DNA of 64,000 bases from CAVVUC01 sp963751395 (GCA_963751395.1 CAVVUC010000004.1:558001-622000), one strand, 5' to 3'. Shown: positions 1-9,589, numbered from the stretch's first letter. Notes: a model not told the origin generated them from the sequence alone. Program-made: numbers and translations.

Positions 1-1
1 C

Positions 2-676
2 GCGCGTGACGTGAAAAAGGCCGGCGCAAAAATCCTGCGGGGAGGCGCCTTCAAGCCGCGCACTTCGCCTTACACTTTTCAAGGACTCGGCGTGGAGGGT
101 TTGAAAATGCTTGCCGAAGCACGTGAGGAGACGGGGCTGCCGGTGATTACCGAAGTCATGGACACGAAGGACCTCGAAGTGATCGAGAAGTACGCGGATT
201 GCCTTCAGATCGGCGCGCGGAACATGCAGAATTTTTCGCTGCTCAAGGAAGTCGGACGCAGCAAGCTTCCCGTGATGCTGAAGCGCGGCATGAGCGCGAC
301 GATCAAGGATCTGCTGATGAGTGCGGAATACATTCTGAGCGAGGGAAATTTCAACGTGATGCTCTGCGAACGCGGTATTCGCACGTTTGAAACGATGACG
401 CGCAACACGCTGGACCTCAACGCGGTGCCCGTATTGAAAGCCGAGACTCATCTGCCGGTCGTCGTGGATCCGACGCACGGGATCGGGCTGCGCCCGTTCA
501 TTCCGCAAATGGCGCTGGCTTCGGTGGCTGCCGGTGCCGACGCGCTGATGGTCGAAGTTCACAACTCGCCCGAACTGGCAAAGAGCGACGGCGAGCAGGC
601 GCTGATGCCGGATGAATTCACGGATCTGGTCGCAGGAATCAGGGCCGTCGCGTTGGCGATCGGACGAACGGCTTGA
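2..676 (+). CDS. aroF: 3-deoxy-7-phosphoheptulonate (DAHP) synthase, 5' truncated by window edge
   Basis: Catalyses condensation of phosphoenolpyruvate and erythrose 4-phosphate, the first step of the shikimate pathway, in the cytoplasm. The frame is open to the first base, so the true start lies outside the window. About 224 residues are visible and cover the C-terminal two thirds of a type I-beta (KDO8P-synthase-like) TIM barrel. Visible family signatures are ILRGGAFKPRTSPY near the start, LPVITEVMD, the metal-ligand stretch VVVDPTHG, then MVEVHNSPE and AKSDGEQAL near the end. The frame closes with TGA at 674-676. mscL follows 51 bp downstream with its own ribosome-binding site, so co-transcription is possible but not shown. 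Confidence 0.95.
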   Translation, partial: ARDVKKAGAKILRGGAFKPRTSPYTFQGLGVEGLKMLAEAREETGLPVITEVMDTKDLEVIEKYADCLQIGARNMQNFSLLKEVGRSKLPVMLKRGMSATIKDLLMSAEYILSEGNFNVMLCERGIRTFETMTRNTLDLNAVPVLKAETHLPVVVDPTHGIGLRPFIPQMALASVAAGADALMVEVHNSPELAKSDGEQALMPDEFTDLVAGIRAVALAIGRTA

Positions 677-727
677 CTTGCGGCGCGTTTTGTTGAGTGA
701 TCGCAGTCAACAACAACGGAGAATACC

Positions 728-1150
728 ATGCTTAAAGAATTCAAAGAGTTCGCAATGAAGGGCAATGTCATCGATCTGGCGGTCGGTGTGATTATTGGTG
801 CAGCTTTCGGAAAAATAGTCGCCTCTATCGTTGAGGACATCCTGATGCCGCCGATCGGCAAGATCGCGGGCAATCTCGATTTCAGTAACCTCTACATTCC
901 ATTGTCCGAAAAAATCACCGCCGGGATGTCGCTTGCGGACGCGAAGAAGCTTGGGCCGGTGATTGCCTACGGCAATTTTCTCACCATCCTGATCAACTTC
1001 CTGATCGTCGCGTTCTGCATTTTCCTGGTGGTAAAAGCGATCAACACCCTGAAAAAAGCGCAACCCGCCGCGCCAGCCGCTCCGCCTGAACCCCCCAAGC
1101 AGGAAGTGTTGCTTGCCGAGATCCGCGACCTGCTGAAATCGCAGAAGTAA
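728..1150 (+). CDS. mscL: Large-conductance mechanosensitive channel MscL
   Basis: Homopentameric inner-membrane channel that opens under membrane tension and releases solutes during hypo-osmotic shock. The 140-residue product begins MLKEFKEFAMKGNVIDLAVG, the typical N-terminal amphipathic helix running into TM1 (about residues 15-45, with the GVIIGAAFGKIV pore-lining pattern). A periplasmic loop follows, then TM2 at about 78-102 and a cytoplasmic tail. The tail carries an Ala/Pro linker and a final charged helix ending LLKSQK. Length is normal for the family. The ATG at 728 is preceded by GGAG about 7 nt upstream. The following 212 bp up to the FHA gene show no further feature I can support. 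Confidence 0.97.
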   Translation: MLKEFKEFAMKGNVIDLAVGVIIGAAFGKIVASIVEDILMPPIGKIAGNLDFSNLYIPLSEKITAGMSLADAKKLGPVIAYGNFLTILINFLIVAFCIFLVVKAINTLKKAQPAAPAAPPEPPKQEVLLAEIRDLLKSQK

Positions 1151-1362
1151 GCCGTCGGCTGCTCTTCGTTTCGCGTTTTTGATTTAGTTTTTGATTGCGC
1201 CGCCCCCCGGATGCTCTCCGCCGGCAGCCAGAGGGTTGTCCTTGGCGTTCGAGCCTGTTTTTTTCGCAATAATGCGCGGCTCCGATCCTGCGGCATCCGT
1301 CCTGCTTATACTTTCCATAACAAATTTCCGAACCATTCCTCTGGAGTGGATCGTTTGTTGTT

Positions 1363-4300
1363 ATGGCCAAACTAATCATCAAACTTCCCAACTCCCGCGA
1401 TGTCATCCACGAGTTCAGTGGTGAATTGGTGACGTTGGGCCGGTCTGCCGACAACAAAGTCCAGATCAACCACGACTCCGTTTCCGGCCATCACGCCAAG
1501 TTCATTTTCACAAAAGGCCGTTATCGGCTCAAGGATCTCGACTCGACCAACAAGACTTGCATCAACGGCCTGCCGATCACCGAAGCGGTCCTGACCGGCT
1601 CCTGCACTCTGCGGTTCGGATCGGTCGAATGCGTGTTCAAGGAAGACCTCGCCGCGTCGGGTGAAAACATAGCGACGCAGTTGGCCGAGGCGCAGCGGCA
1701 GATCGCCGCGTTGATGCGTGCCCGCGACGCGCTCCACGAGCAAAACCAACTGGTCTCGAAGCAGCGCGACGCGTTGCAGATTTCCAACGATGATCTGAGC
1801 GACAAGATCTCTGACATTGAGGCGGAAAAGAATCGCATTTCTCAGGAACACGATTCTCTCGTTGCGCAGCAGGCCGGGGTGTCGGCAAAGCAGAGCCAAT
1901 ACGAACAGCAAATCCTTTCCCTGGAGAAAGAGCGTGATCTGGCACGCAAGCAAGTCGAAGAAAGCGGCGCAAATTCAAATCGTCAGGCGGAACAACTCGA
2001 TGCCGCCGTGCGAGAGCGCGACTCGCTTCTGCAACTGGAGAAACAACTTCGTGCGCAAATAGCCGGGGCCGAACAACGCAATGCATCTTCGTCGCAGGAG
2101 CATCAAAAGGCGGTTCAGGAGGCGTCGAACGCGCGGAAGGAAATCGAATCGCTCCGTGCCGAACTGGACGCCTTGCGCTCGGCCGGCGAGAAATCCGCAG
2201 CCCAGCTCGACGATGCGAATAAACGGATCGAGGAACTTCTCAAGAAGTGCGAGTCACACGACGGCGCCGCAGCCGCGAAGCTGAGCGATGCCGCCAAACA
2301 GGTGGAGGTTCTTGAGCAAGCCAACGCGAGTCTTTCAGCCCAGCTTGATGAGGTTAAGAATCGGTCGGAACAACTGGCTGCGGAACGAGACTCAAGAGCC
2401 GCAGAACTCGATGGCCGGGTGAAGGAAACGCAAGGGCTGCTTGAAACCGCGCAAGCGGAGCTCGAGTCGGAGCGGGGCGCACATGTCAGACTTTCGGTCC
2501 AATTTTCGCGGGCGGAAGAGAGTGTTGAACAGTTGGCCCGGGAACGCGGATCCGCAATCGCGAAGCTCGATGAGGCGCGCAAACAGATCGAGGCGCTGCA
2601 AACGGAACGCGACGCGGTGACTCAAAAGACCGGGGAACTCGACGCGCAACTTGCCGAATCCAAGAAGCAGGCAGGCGCCATTCGCAAGGAACAGGAGGCT
2701 GCTGCGAAAGCGAATGAGAAACTCGCGTCGCAGCTCAAGGAAGCGAAGCAGCGCGTGGAAAATCTCCTTGCCGAACGCGACACCAAGCTTGGCGAAGTAT
2801 CCGAAGAGCTTGCGAAAGCGCGCAAACAGATTGAGGAACTGGACAAGGAGCGGGAAGAATCGGTGCGAGCGGCCGGGGAGTTGAAGACGCAACTTGCCGA
2901 ATCGAAGAAGCAGGCGGAAGCGATTTGTGCGGACAGGGAAGCGGCGGAGAACCTGAAAGAGAAGCTCGCGGCGGAACTGGATGGCCTGCGAGCGGAGCGC
3001 GACGAGGCGGGCCAGAGGAGCAGGAAACTCGAGGCCGAGCTTTCCGAGACTCGGAAGCAGATCGACCAGGTCGTCAGGAAGGGAGATGAGCAAACCGGCG
3101 AGATGGCTGCGAGGATCGAGGAAGCCCAAAAGCAAATCGATGTGATCCGCTTGGAGCGCGACGAGGTCGGGCGCGCCAATGCCGAACTGGCTTCGCAGCT
3201 TGAAGCGACGAAGAAGCAGATCGAGGAACTCGCTCGCAGCAAGGGCGCTGAGGTTGACGAGATCGCGTGCAGCCTTGGCGAGGCGCAGAAACGGATTGAT
3301 GCGATTACACGCGAACGCGATTGCGTGAAGCAGGCGGGCGACCGGCTCGCCGCCGAATTGGAGGAGACGAAACACCAATCCGCCCGGCAGATTGGTGAGC
3401 GTGAAGCTGAGGCAACGGAGAAGCTGAAGGCGATGCAGGAGCAACTCACCGCGCTCGGTGACGAACGCGAAGCGCTCTTGAAGCGAACTGAGGAATTGGC
3501 GGGCGCATTGGAATCACAGCGTGAGCAGGTCGTGGCGCTGCAAGCGGCGCAACAGGCGGACAGCAAAGAACTCTCGTCCCAACTTGCGGAAGCGAAAGCA
3601 CGAGCGGAGCAACTGTCACAGGAACACAAATCCGCAATCGCCGAAGCCGGCGCGAAACTCAATGAAGCTCGCAAACAGATCAAGGCGCTGGAAACCGAGC
3701 GCAAGGAGGTTGCGCAACAGACCCGGGATCTAAACACACAACTTTCCGAGTCCAGAGAGCAGGCGGTTGTGATCCGCAAGGAACAAGAGGCTGCTGCGAA
3801 AGCGAATGAACAGCTCGCGGCGCAACTCGGGGAGGCAAGACGGAAGCTTGAGGAGTTGTCGGGCCAGCATGAGAACCAGCAAGGCGAGGTTGCGCTGAAG
3901 CTTGCCGAGTCGGCGAAGCGAACGGATGCGCTGCTCGCGGAACTCGATGCGCTGAAAAAAGCGGGCGATCAAACCGCTGCCCGCATCACCGAGGCGGAGC
4001 GTCTGGTGGAAAAAGCATCCGCTGAGCGCGACAGCGCAAAGCAGAAAAACGAAAGACTCGAAGCCGAGCTTTCCGATGCCCGGAAGCAGATCGACCAGGT
4101 TGCGAAGAAGGGCACTGCGGAAACCGGCGAACTGGCGGCAAGGCTCGATGAAGCCCAAAAACAGATCAAGGCATTGGAAATCGAGCGCGAGGCGGTGGTT
4201 CAAAATGCTGCGGAATTAAACGCGCAACTCTCCGAATCGAAAGAGCAGTCAGCCGCGATTCTCAGGGAACAAGAGGGTGCCGCGAAAGCCAGAGAAAATC

Positions 4301-6459
4301 TCGCGGCGCAACTCGAGGAGGCAGAGCAGAAACTCCAGGCGTTGTCCCGCGAGCATGAGAACCAGAAGGGTGAGGTCGGCGCGAAGCTCGTCGAGTCAAC
4401 GAAGCGAATTGATGCGTTGCTCTCGGAACTCGATGCGCTCAAGAAAGCAGGCGATCAGGCTTCCGCCCGCATCACAGAAGCAGAGCGCCTCGCTGAAGAG
4501 ACGCGCGCTGAGCGAGACACAGCCAGACAAGAAAACGACAGACTCAACGCCCAGCTTTCCGAGACCCGGAAGCAGATCGATCAGGTTGCAAAGAAGGGAA
4601 GCGTGGAAACCGGCGAAATGGCGGCGAGGCTGGAAGACACCCAAAAACAGATCGAAGCGATGCGCTCGGAGCGCGACGAGGTCGTGCGCGCCAACGCCGA
4701 ACTCGCTTCTCAACTTGAATCGACGAAAAGGCAGATCGAGGAACTTGTTCGCAACAAAGGTGCTGAGGTTGACGAGATCGCATGCAGCCTGGGCGAGGCG
4801 CAAAAGAGGATCGATGCGATCACGCTCGAACGCGATGGAGTGAAGCAGGCAAGCGACCGGCTCGCGGCTGAATTGGAGGAGACGAAAAACCACTTCGCCC
4901 AACAGATTTGCGAGCGTGAAGCCGGGGCGGCGGAGAAGCTGAAGGCGATGCAGGAGCAAATCGCCGCGCTCGGTGGCGAACGCGAAGCGCTCTTGAAGCA
5001 AACTCAGGAATTGGCTGCCGCAGTGGAGTCACAAGCGACTCAACAAGCGCACAGCAAGGAACTCGCCTCCCAGATTGCGGAAGCGCGGGCGCGGGCGGAG
5101 AAACTTTCGCAGGAACACGAAGCGAGAACCAGGGAAGTTGCCAACAAGCTGAGCGAAGCGCAAAACCAGATCGCTGTGCTTACAAAACAAAAGCAGGATC
5201 TGGTCGCCGAATTGAATTCGCAGCGCGGTAAGGCAGGTGCAAAGGAAAGCGGGAGCAGCACTGCAAAGCAAACGAACGACAATCTCGCCAGGCAGCTCGA
5301 CGAAACAAAACAGCTCATCAAGGAACTGGAGCAGAAGCACGCAACCGCCTTCGCCACGAGTGCGGAAAAATTCCGCGAAACGAAGAATGAACTCGAAGCG
5401 ATTCGTTTCGAGCGCTCGACTCTTCAACAGAAGATTGAGGAATTGTCCGCCAGGCACGAAACGGACCGGCAGCAGATTGCATCGCTCAGGGCCGAGCGCG
5501 ACCAGGCGCGAATGGCTTCAAAGCAGATCGAAAGCGGGCGCGACGACTCAGCCCTGAAACCGAAGGCACCCAGTAATGAAGAGCCGATCGTTAATCCATT
5601 GAGTGGAACGGGAGCCGGCATACCGCTTCGCCTTGCGACTGATTCCACCAAGTCTGACTCCGCACGCGGCAACTCAGACTTTTCAAAAAGGGCGATGCAG
5701 GCCGCCGCTTCCGCCGATGCTTCGCTGGACCACAACACGAAGATCAGCGATGACGCCGTGCGCAGCATCCTGCCGGCGGTCCCGCAGATCGTGACGATCA
5801 TCCGCAGCAGCCTGCAATACTTCATCAGACATCCGGACGACCGTAAACTCGTTGAGCAGTTACACGTCAGCTCGCAGAAGATCAAGGAGAAGACTTCGCA
5901 CATTAAAGCACATCCGGTTCACAGGCTCGCCGCAGCCATCGAGATGATGTTGCGCGAGTTCGTGAAGTTCCCGGAGCAGATCAACAGCGGTTCGCTCAAG
6001 AGCTTGAGCATGGGCTTGGAGTCGCTCGCCACGTTGTTGGATGAAAAGAACATCTATCGCGCGAGCTCGCTGCCGCCGGCAAGTGTTTTTGCCATCGACG
6101 ACAATGCCGACGTCCAGCGCGAACTCGCCTCGGCGGTGAAGCTGGTGAAAATGAATTTCACGTGCGCAGACACGCCGAGCAAAGCGCTCGCCGGGCTGGG
6201 GGAGAAGCCGGCCGATTTGATCCTGCTCGATGTGAATCTTCCGGAGATGACGGGCTTCGACCTTTGCAAACAAGTTCGTTCACTCCCAGCGCATCGCAAG
6301 ACGCCGATCGTTTTCATCACGGGCGCCGGGACGGCGGAAAATCGGGCGCAGTCGATGCTTACCGGAGGCAACGATTTCATCGCAAAGCCATTCGATTTTG
6401 CGGAGATGAACGTGAAGACGCTTTCGTGGGCCTTCAAGGCGCAGCTTGAGTTGACCTGA
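1363..6459 (+). CDS. Giant FHA - coiled coil - response-regulator receiver protein
   Basis: 1698 residues in one uninterrupted frame. Residues 1-95 form an FHA phosphothreonine-binding domain (LGRSADNKVQI, SVSGHHAKF, LKDLDSTNKTCING; the usual STNGT reads STNKT). Residues about 100-1400 are an almost continuous heptad-rich, Glu/Lys/Ala/Gln coiled coil. It is built from internal repeats: a block around 3057-3630 is nearly repeated about 1.5 kb later at 4566-5110, and a shorter unit of about 160 residues repeats near 3660 and 4140. A helical segment (about 1465-1560) precedes a receiver domain (about 1575-1695). The receiver has the acidic pair D1579/D1580, phospho-acceptor D1623 in LLDVNLPEMTGF, the ITGAG threonine and K1675. 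No kinase or DNA-binding output domain is visible. The cellular role is unknown; a scaffold or filament responding to phosphorylation at both ends is inference. Confidence 0.85.
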   Translation: MAKLIIKLPNSRDVIHEFSGELVTLGRSADNKVQINHDSVSGHHAKFIFTKGRYRLKDLDSTNKTCINGLPITEAVLTGSCTLRFGSVECVFKEDLAASGENIATQLAEAQRQIAALMRARDALHEQNQLVSKQRDALQISNDDLSDKISDIEAEKNRISQEHDSLVAQQAGVSAKQSQYEQQILSLEKERDLARKQVEESGANSNRQAEQLDAAVRERDSLLQLEKQLRAQIAGAEQRNASSSQEHQKAVQEASNARKEIESLRAELDALRSAGEKSAAQLDDANKRIEELLKKCESHDGAAAAKLSDAAKQVEVLEQANASLSAQLDEVKNRSEQLAAERDSRAAELDGRVKETQGLLETAQAELESERGAHVRLSVQFSRAEESVEQLARERGSAIAKLDEARKQIEALQTERDAVTQKTGELDAQLAESKKQAGAIRKEQEAAAKANEKLASQLKEAKQRVENLLAERDTKLGEVSEELAKARKQIEELDKEREESVRAAGELKTQLAESKKQAEAICADREAAENLKEKLAAELDGLRAERDEAGQRSRKLEAELSETRKQIDQVVRKGDEQTGEMAARIEEAQKQIDVIRLERDEVGRANAELASQLEATKKQIEELARSKGAEVDEIACSLGEAQKRIDAITRERDCVKQAGDRLAAELEETKHQSARQIGEREAEATEKLKAMQEQLTALGDEREALLKRTEELAGALESQREQVVALQAAQQADSKELSSQLAEAKARAEQLSQEHKSAIAEAGAKLNEARKQIKALETERKEVAQQTRDLNTQLSESREQAVVIRKEQEAAAKANEQLAAQLGEARRKLEELSGQHENQQGEVALKLAESAKRTDALLAELDALKKAGDQTAARITEAERLVEKASAERDSAKQKNERLEAELSDARKQIDQVAKKGTAETGELAARLDEAQKQIKALEIEREAVVQNAAELNAQLSESKEQSAAILREQEGAAKARENLAAQLEEAEQKLQALSREHENQKGEVGAKLVESTKRIDALLSELDALKKAGDQASARITEAERLAEETRAERDTARQENDRLNAQLSETRKQIDQVAKKGSVETGEMAARLEDTQKQIEAMRSERDEVVRANAELASQLESTKRQIEELVRNKGAEVDEIACSLGEAQKRIDAITLERDGVKQASDRLAAELEETKNHFAQQICEREAGAAEKLKAMQEQIAALGGEREALLKQTQELAAAVESQATQQAHSKELASQIAEARARAEKLSQEHEARTREVANKLSEAQNQIAVLTKQKQDLVAELNSQRGKAGAKESGSSTAKQTNDNLARQLDETKQLIKELEQKHATAFATSAEKFRETKNELEAIRFERSTLQQKIEELSARHETDRQQIASLRAERDQARMASKQIESGRDDSALKPKAPSNEEPIVNPLSGTGAGIPLRLATDSTKSDSARGNSDFSKRAMQAAASADASLDHNTKISDDAVRSILPAVPQIVTIIRSSLQYFIRHPDDRKLVEQLHVSSQKIKEKTSHIKAHPVHRLAAAIEMMLREFVKFPEQINSGSLKSLSMGLESLATLLDEKNIYRASSLPPASVFAIDDNADVQRELASAVKLVKMNFTCADTPSKALAGLGEKPADLILLDVNLPEMTGFDLCKQVRSLPAHRKTPIVFITGAGTAENRAQSMLTGGNDFIAKPFDFAEMNVKTLSWAFKAQLELT

Positions 6460-6521
6460 TGGGCGGAAGGGCACAAGGCCCTGTTGACATCTCGATTGCC
6501 GCGCATTAAGTCTCCGTCGTC

Positions 6522-6827
6522 TTGAACTCGATTCGCTCGAACCTGCTGATCCTCGTCGTGACCATGTTCGTGTTCACGGGATACACTCATGCCGTGGTGA
6601 GCACTTGTTGTGTAAATGAAAAGCACGAGCACGCGGAGCACGGTAATAGCGATCCTGCGAACGACGATTGCTGCCCGTGCCTCTGCCATAAGGTGCCGAC
6701 AAATGTCCTTCCGACGGCGGCGCGCCTGCCAGTTCCTGTGGCCGTCTCGGAGATTCGCTTTCCCTCGGATGAGTTTCCGCCGGACGTGGAGCCGCAGGGC
6801 ATCGACCATCCTCCTCAACTCGCCTAG
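6522..6827 (+). CDS. Small exported Cys/His-rich protein, probable metal-binding accessory of the efflux locus
   Basis: 101 residues from a TTG start. There is a hydrophobic N-terminal segment (LLILVVTMFVFTGYTHA) that looks like a signal peptide or anchor. It is followed by a dense metal-ligand stretch with STCC, a HEHAEH run and DDCCPCLCHK, then a Pro-rich tail. It resembles the small Cys-rich proteins found before heavy-metal RND operons. Its position just upstream of czcCBA supports a periplasmic metal-sensing or metal-buffering role, but that role is inferred. The TTG start was chosen because no ATG precedes the hydrophobic segment; the ATG inside TMFVF would cut the segment in half. A TTGACA at 6484-6489 could be a -35 element, but its -10 is poor. 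Confidence 0.6.
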   Translation: MNSIRSNLLILVVTMFVFTGYTHAVVSTCCVNEKHEHAEHGNSDPANDDCCPCLCHKVPTNVLPTAARLPVPVAVSEIRFPSDEFPPDVEPQGIDHPPQLA

Positions 6828-6888
6828 CGCCTGACGCGAACCGTCGTGCCCGCGTGGCGCGGCGATGTTGGCATCAGGCTTTTCGTCA

Positions 6889-6912
6889 CCCCGATCATCG
6901 TCGGGGCTTTTT
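6889..6912 (+). terminator. Rho-independent terminator
   Basis: Stem CCCCGA / TCGGGG (6889-6894 with 6901-6906), a 6-nt loop and then CTTTTT. It lies between the small Cys-rich gene and czcC, so the two are probably separate transcription units or subject to attenuation. Confidence 0.7.
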
Positions 6913-6984
6913 CATGTCCGTGCTTCCGCGAGGTGCTTTTCACCGTCGCGAACTCACTTCCACACCAAGCCATCCATTCTGCTC

Positions 6985-8262
6985 ATGCAAATCCGAAAAA
7001 TCATTCTTCTCACGCTCGCCGGCGCGCTGATCGCGACTTCACGCGCGTCGGGCTCCGGCGGCGGACTCAAGCTCGCCGATGCGATTGCCGTGGCCTTCAG
7101 CAACAATCCTGAACTTCGATCCGGCGAAGCAAAAATCGACGCCGCCTCCGGACGGGCCATGCAGGCGAAGCTCTGGTCCAACCCGGAGATGATCCTGAGC
7201 GCGGAAGACTGGCCGGTGAATGGCGGGCGCGGCTTTTCCGATTCCAAGCAAACCGTGGGTATGGCGCAGACCATCCCGTTTCCAGGGAAGAAAAAGCTCG
7301 ACCGCCAGATTGGTCTGTCGGGCGTGAGCTTCTCGAAAGCGGAACTCGGTCTTCGCCGCGAGGAACTCATCCGGGACGTGAAGACCGCCTTTTATCGGGT
7401 GCTTGCGGCGGAGCGCCTGGTCGAAGTCGCCGGCGATCTGGCAAAGGTGGCGGAGTCGTCCGCAGCCACGGCCCGCAAACGCGTTGCTGCAGGCGCGGCG
7501 GCCGACCAGGAGCTGTTGCGGGTGGAGATTCCGCTGGAGCAGGCCAGGGTGGAACTGGCGGGTTTCCAGCGTGACCTGGTCGAGGCCCGGCAATCCCTGG
7601 CTGTGGTGCTGGGCCGGCCGGATTTGGCGGAGGTGCCATTGTCCGGTGCGTTGGTCGAAACCGCCACCCTGGCGCTGCCCGGGCAGCGCCCGGAGCGATG
7701 GCTTGGAAACCATCCGGGCGTAGTGGCATTCAAGATCGAGCGCGATCGGGCGGAGATCGAGTTGCGCCGGGCACGCCTCGAACCTTATCCGGATGTGAGG
7801 ATGGATGTTTCGGGTGGAAAGATCGGCGAAACCGGCCAGTCCATCATTCAACTGGGGCTCGCGGTGCCGGTGCCCATCATTGACCGCTCGAAGGGCAGGA
7901 ATCAGGAGGCGCGAGCCAATGTTCGCAGCGCTGAAGCCGGGTTGCTGGCGGCCGAACAGCGTCTGTTGAGCGCGTGGAATAACGCGACCAAACGCTATCA
8001 GACCGCCGTGGAGCAGGTGACGAGCTACCGTGAAAGGATCCTCCCCAAGGCCGGCGAAGCTTTGAGGCTGGTTCAGACCGGATTTGAAGAGGGCAAGTTT
8101 GGCTTCATTGACCTGCTCGACACACAACGCACCACCGCCGAGGTGCGGCTGGCTTATCAGCACAAACTTCTCGAATTGAATGTCGCCCAGGCCGAACTCG
8201 AAGCCTTGCTGGCTGGAAGCGGAGGCAAGGCCACCCTCAGCCAATCAACAACCAAAGAATGA
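6985..8262 (+). CDS. TolC-type outer-membrane efflux protein of a heavy-metal RND system (CzcC/CusC-like)
   Basis: Outer-membrane channel partner of the CzcB/CzcA pump. The start at 6985 was chosen because it begins a signal peptide (MQIRKIILLTLAGALIATSRA); the frame is open further upstream, but that part is not signal-like and overlaps the terminator at 6889. The mature part carries two outer-membrane-efflux repeats rich in long helices (LADAIAVAFSNNPELRSGEA, then the second half from about residue 215). There is a CzcC-like QTIPFPGKKKLDRQIGL segment and the FGFIDLLDTQRTTAEV signature near the C-terminus. Length is 425 residues, normal for the family. Its last codons overlap the next gene by 4 bp (ATGA), implying translational coupling. 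Confidence 0.92.
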   Translation: MQIRKIILLTLAGALIATSRASGSGGGLKLADAIAVAFSNNPELRSGEAKIDAASGRAMQAKLWSNPEMILSAEDWPVNGGRGFSDSKQTVGMAQTIPFPGKKKLDRQIGLSGVSFSKAELGLRREELIRDVKTAFYRVLAAERLVEVAGDLAKVAESSAATARKRVAAGAAADQELLRVEIPLEQARVELAGFQRDLVEARQSLAVVLGRPDLAEVPLSGALVETATLALPGQRPERWLGNHPGVVAFKIERDRAEIELRRARLEPYPDVRMDVSGGKIGETGQSIIQLGLAVPVPIIDRSKGRNQEARANVRSAEAGLLAAEQRLLSAWNNATKRYQTAVEQVTSYRERILPKAGEALRLVQTGFEEGKFGFIDLLDTQRTTAEVRLAYQHKLLELNVAQAELEALLAGSGGKATLSQSTTKE

Positions 8263-9563
8263 AGACACGATTTATGACCACGAAAATGTTTTGCAAATCA
8301 ACCCTGATTCCAATGGCTGCCGCCGTGGTGCTGCTGGCCGCCTGCTCGAAGCAGAGCCAGCAGGCCGAACACGGCGCCGACGACGGACACGGACACGGGC
8401 CTGGCGGCCATGGTGAAGCGAAAGCCCATACCGAGACCAAAGATGGCGTGGTGATGTGCGCCGAACACGGCGTGCCCGAAGCGGAGTGCGCGGTCTGCAA
8501 GCCGGACCTCGCGGCCAGGCTCAAACCAGGCGAGAGCATGAAGCTGCGGCTGCCTTCGATGAACTCAACGGCCATCGTGGGCGTCCAGACCGCGACGCCG
8601 GAAACCGGCGCGATCGCCGACGGCTTCGAGTGCCTGGCTGAAGTGAGCTTTAACCAGAACAAGCTGGCCCAAATCGCCGCACCGGTGAGCGGCATCATTC
8701 AGACCGTGGACGTGGACTTGGGGAGCAAGGTCGAGGAGAAGCAAACGGTCGCGAAGATTTGGTCGGCCTCGATCGCGGAAGCGGTTGCCAAAGCGGTTTT
8801 GTCGCACCAGACCGTCGAGCGCGAACGGAAGTTGCGCGCCGACCGCGTGACCTCGCAGGCGGGTTTGGAGGAGGCGGAAGCCGCGCACCGGGCGGCGTGC
8901 CAGCAGGCGCGCACGTTCGGGTTCAGCGAGGATCAAATCGATGCGCTCGGAGAGCATCCGGACGAGCCGGTTTACCTCGAAGTGCGCGCGCCATTTGCGG
9001 GAGAAATCGTGGAGCGCATGGCAGTCCGCGGGGCCATGGTGGAAACGGGCAAGCCGCTCTTCACGATGGTGGATCATTCGACGGTCTGGGCGATTCTTCA
9101 AATCCCGGAAGCGACGCTGGCGCGCGTGCAAACTGGTCAGGCGGTGGAACTGCGGGTGGACTCACTACCGGGAAAGGTCTTCACCGGCAGGCTGACGTGG
9201 ATCAGTCCGGCGGTGGACGAGCGCACTCGCATGGCCCGCGCGCGGGCGGAGTTCGCCAATCCGGACCGCCAGCTCAAGGACAAGATGTTCGCCACGGCGC
9301 GGATTCTGACCCGGCAGTCGGAAGGAGCGATGCTCGTTCCTCCCGCCGCCGTTCAGCGCATCGAAGGCAAGCCGTTCGTGTTTGTGAAGCTGGCCGAAGA
9401 TTTGTTCGACGCGAGGGCGGTCCGGCTCGGCGCGAAATTCGACGGACGACAGGAAGTGCTGGCCGGCGTGAAGCCGGAGGAGCAAATCGCCGTGAGCCAC
9501 GCGTTCGCCATCAAGTCGGCGATGCTCATGTCGCGCCTCGGGGCGGGCTGCGCGGATGACTGA
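8259..9563 (+). CDS. Periplasmic adaptor (membrane-fusion) subunit of a heavy-metal RND efflux pump, lipoprotein
   Basis: 434 residues that link the inner-membrane RND pump to the outer-membrane channel. The lipobox is LLAAC, with C29 as the lipidated cysteine. It is followed by a His/Asp/Gly-rich linker with three HG pairs and then a CAEHGVPEAECAVC segment, a heavy-metal-binding-domain-like pattern; both suggest metal capture in the periplasm. A lipoyl/barrel-sandwich half (APVSGIIQTVDVDLGSKV), a helical hairpin, the second half (RAPFAGEIVERMAVRGAMVE) and beta-barrel and membrane-proximal domains follow. It overlaps the outer-membrane gene by 4 bp and precedes the pump gene by 26 bp. The substrate (Cu/Ag versus Zn/Co/Cd) cannot be fixed from sequence alone. 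Confidence 0.92.
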   Translation: MKTRFMTTKMFCKSTLIPMAAAVVLLAACSKQSQQAEHGADDGHGHGPGGHGEAKAHTETKDGVVMCAEHGVPEAECAVCKPDLAARLKPGESMKLRLPSMNSTAIVGVQTATPETGAIADGFECLAEVSFNQNKLAQIAAPVSGIIQTVDVDLGSKVEEKQTVAKIWSASIAEAVAKAVLSHQTVERERKLRADRVTSQAGLEEAEAAHRAACQQARTFGFSEDQIDALGEHPDEPVYLEVRAPFAGEIVERMAVRGAMVETGKPLFTMVDHSTVWAILQIPEATLARVQTGQAVELRVDSLPGKVFTGRLTWISPAVDERTRMARARAEFANPDRQLKDKMFATARILTRQSEGAMLVPPAAVQRIEGKPFVFVKLAEDLFDARAVRLGAKFDGRQEVLAGVKPEEQIAVSHAFAIKSAMLMSRLGAGCADD

Positions 9564-9589
9564 GCAGAGGACCTTCAACGAGACATCCC

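Noticed and set aside
2392..3779. Long minus-strand open frames antisense to the FHA-coiled-coil gene
   Set aside because: They are Arg/Leu- or Ser-rich shadows of the repetitive, GC-rich coiled-coil coding strand and show no domain or start signal.
6484..6512. Sigma70 promoter (TTGACA) before the Cys-rich small gene
   Set aside because: A perfect -35 is present, but no acceptable -10 lies at 16-18 bp spacing, and the distance to the start codon would be very short.
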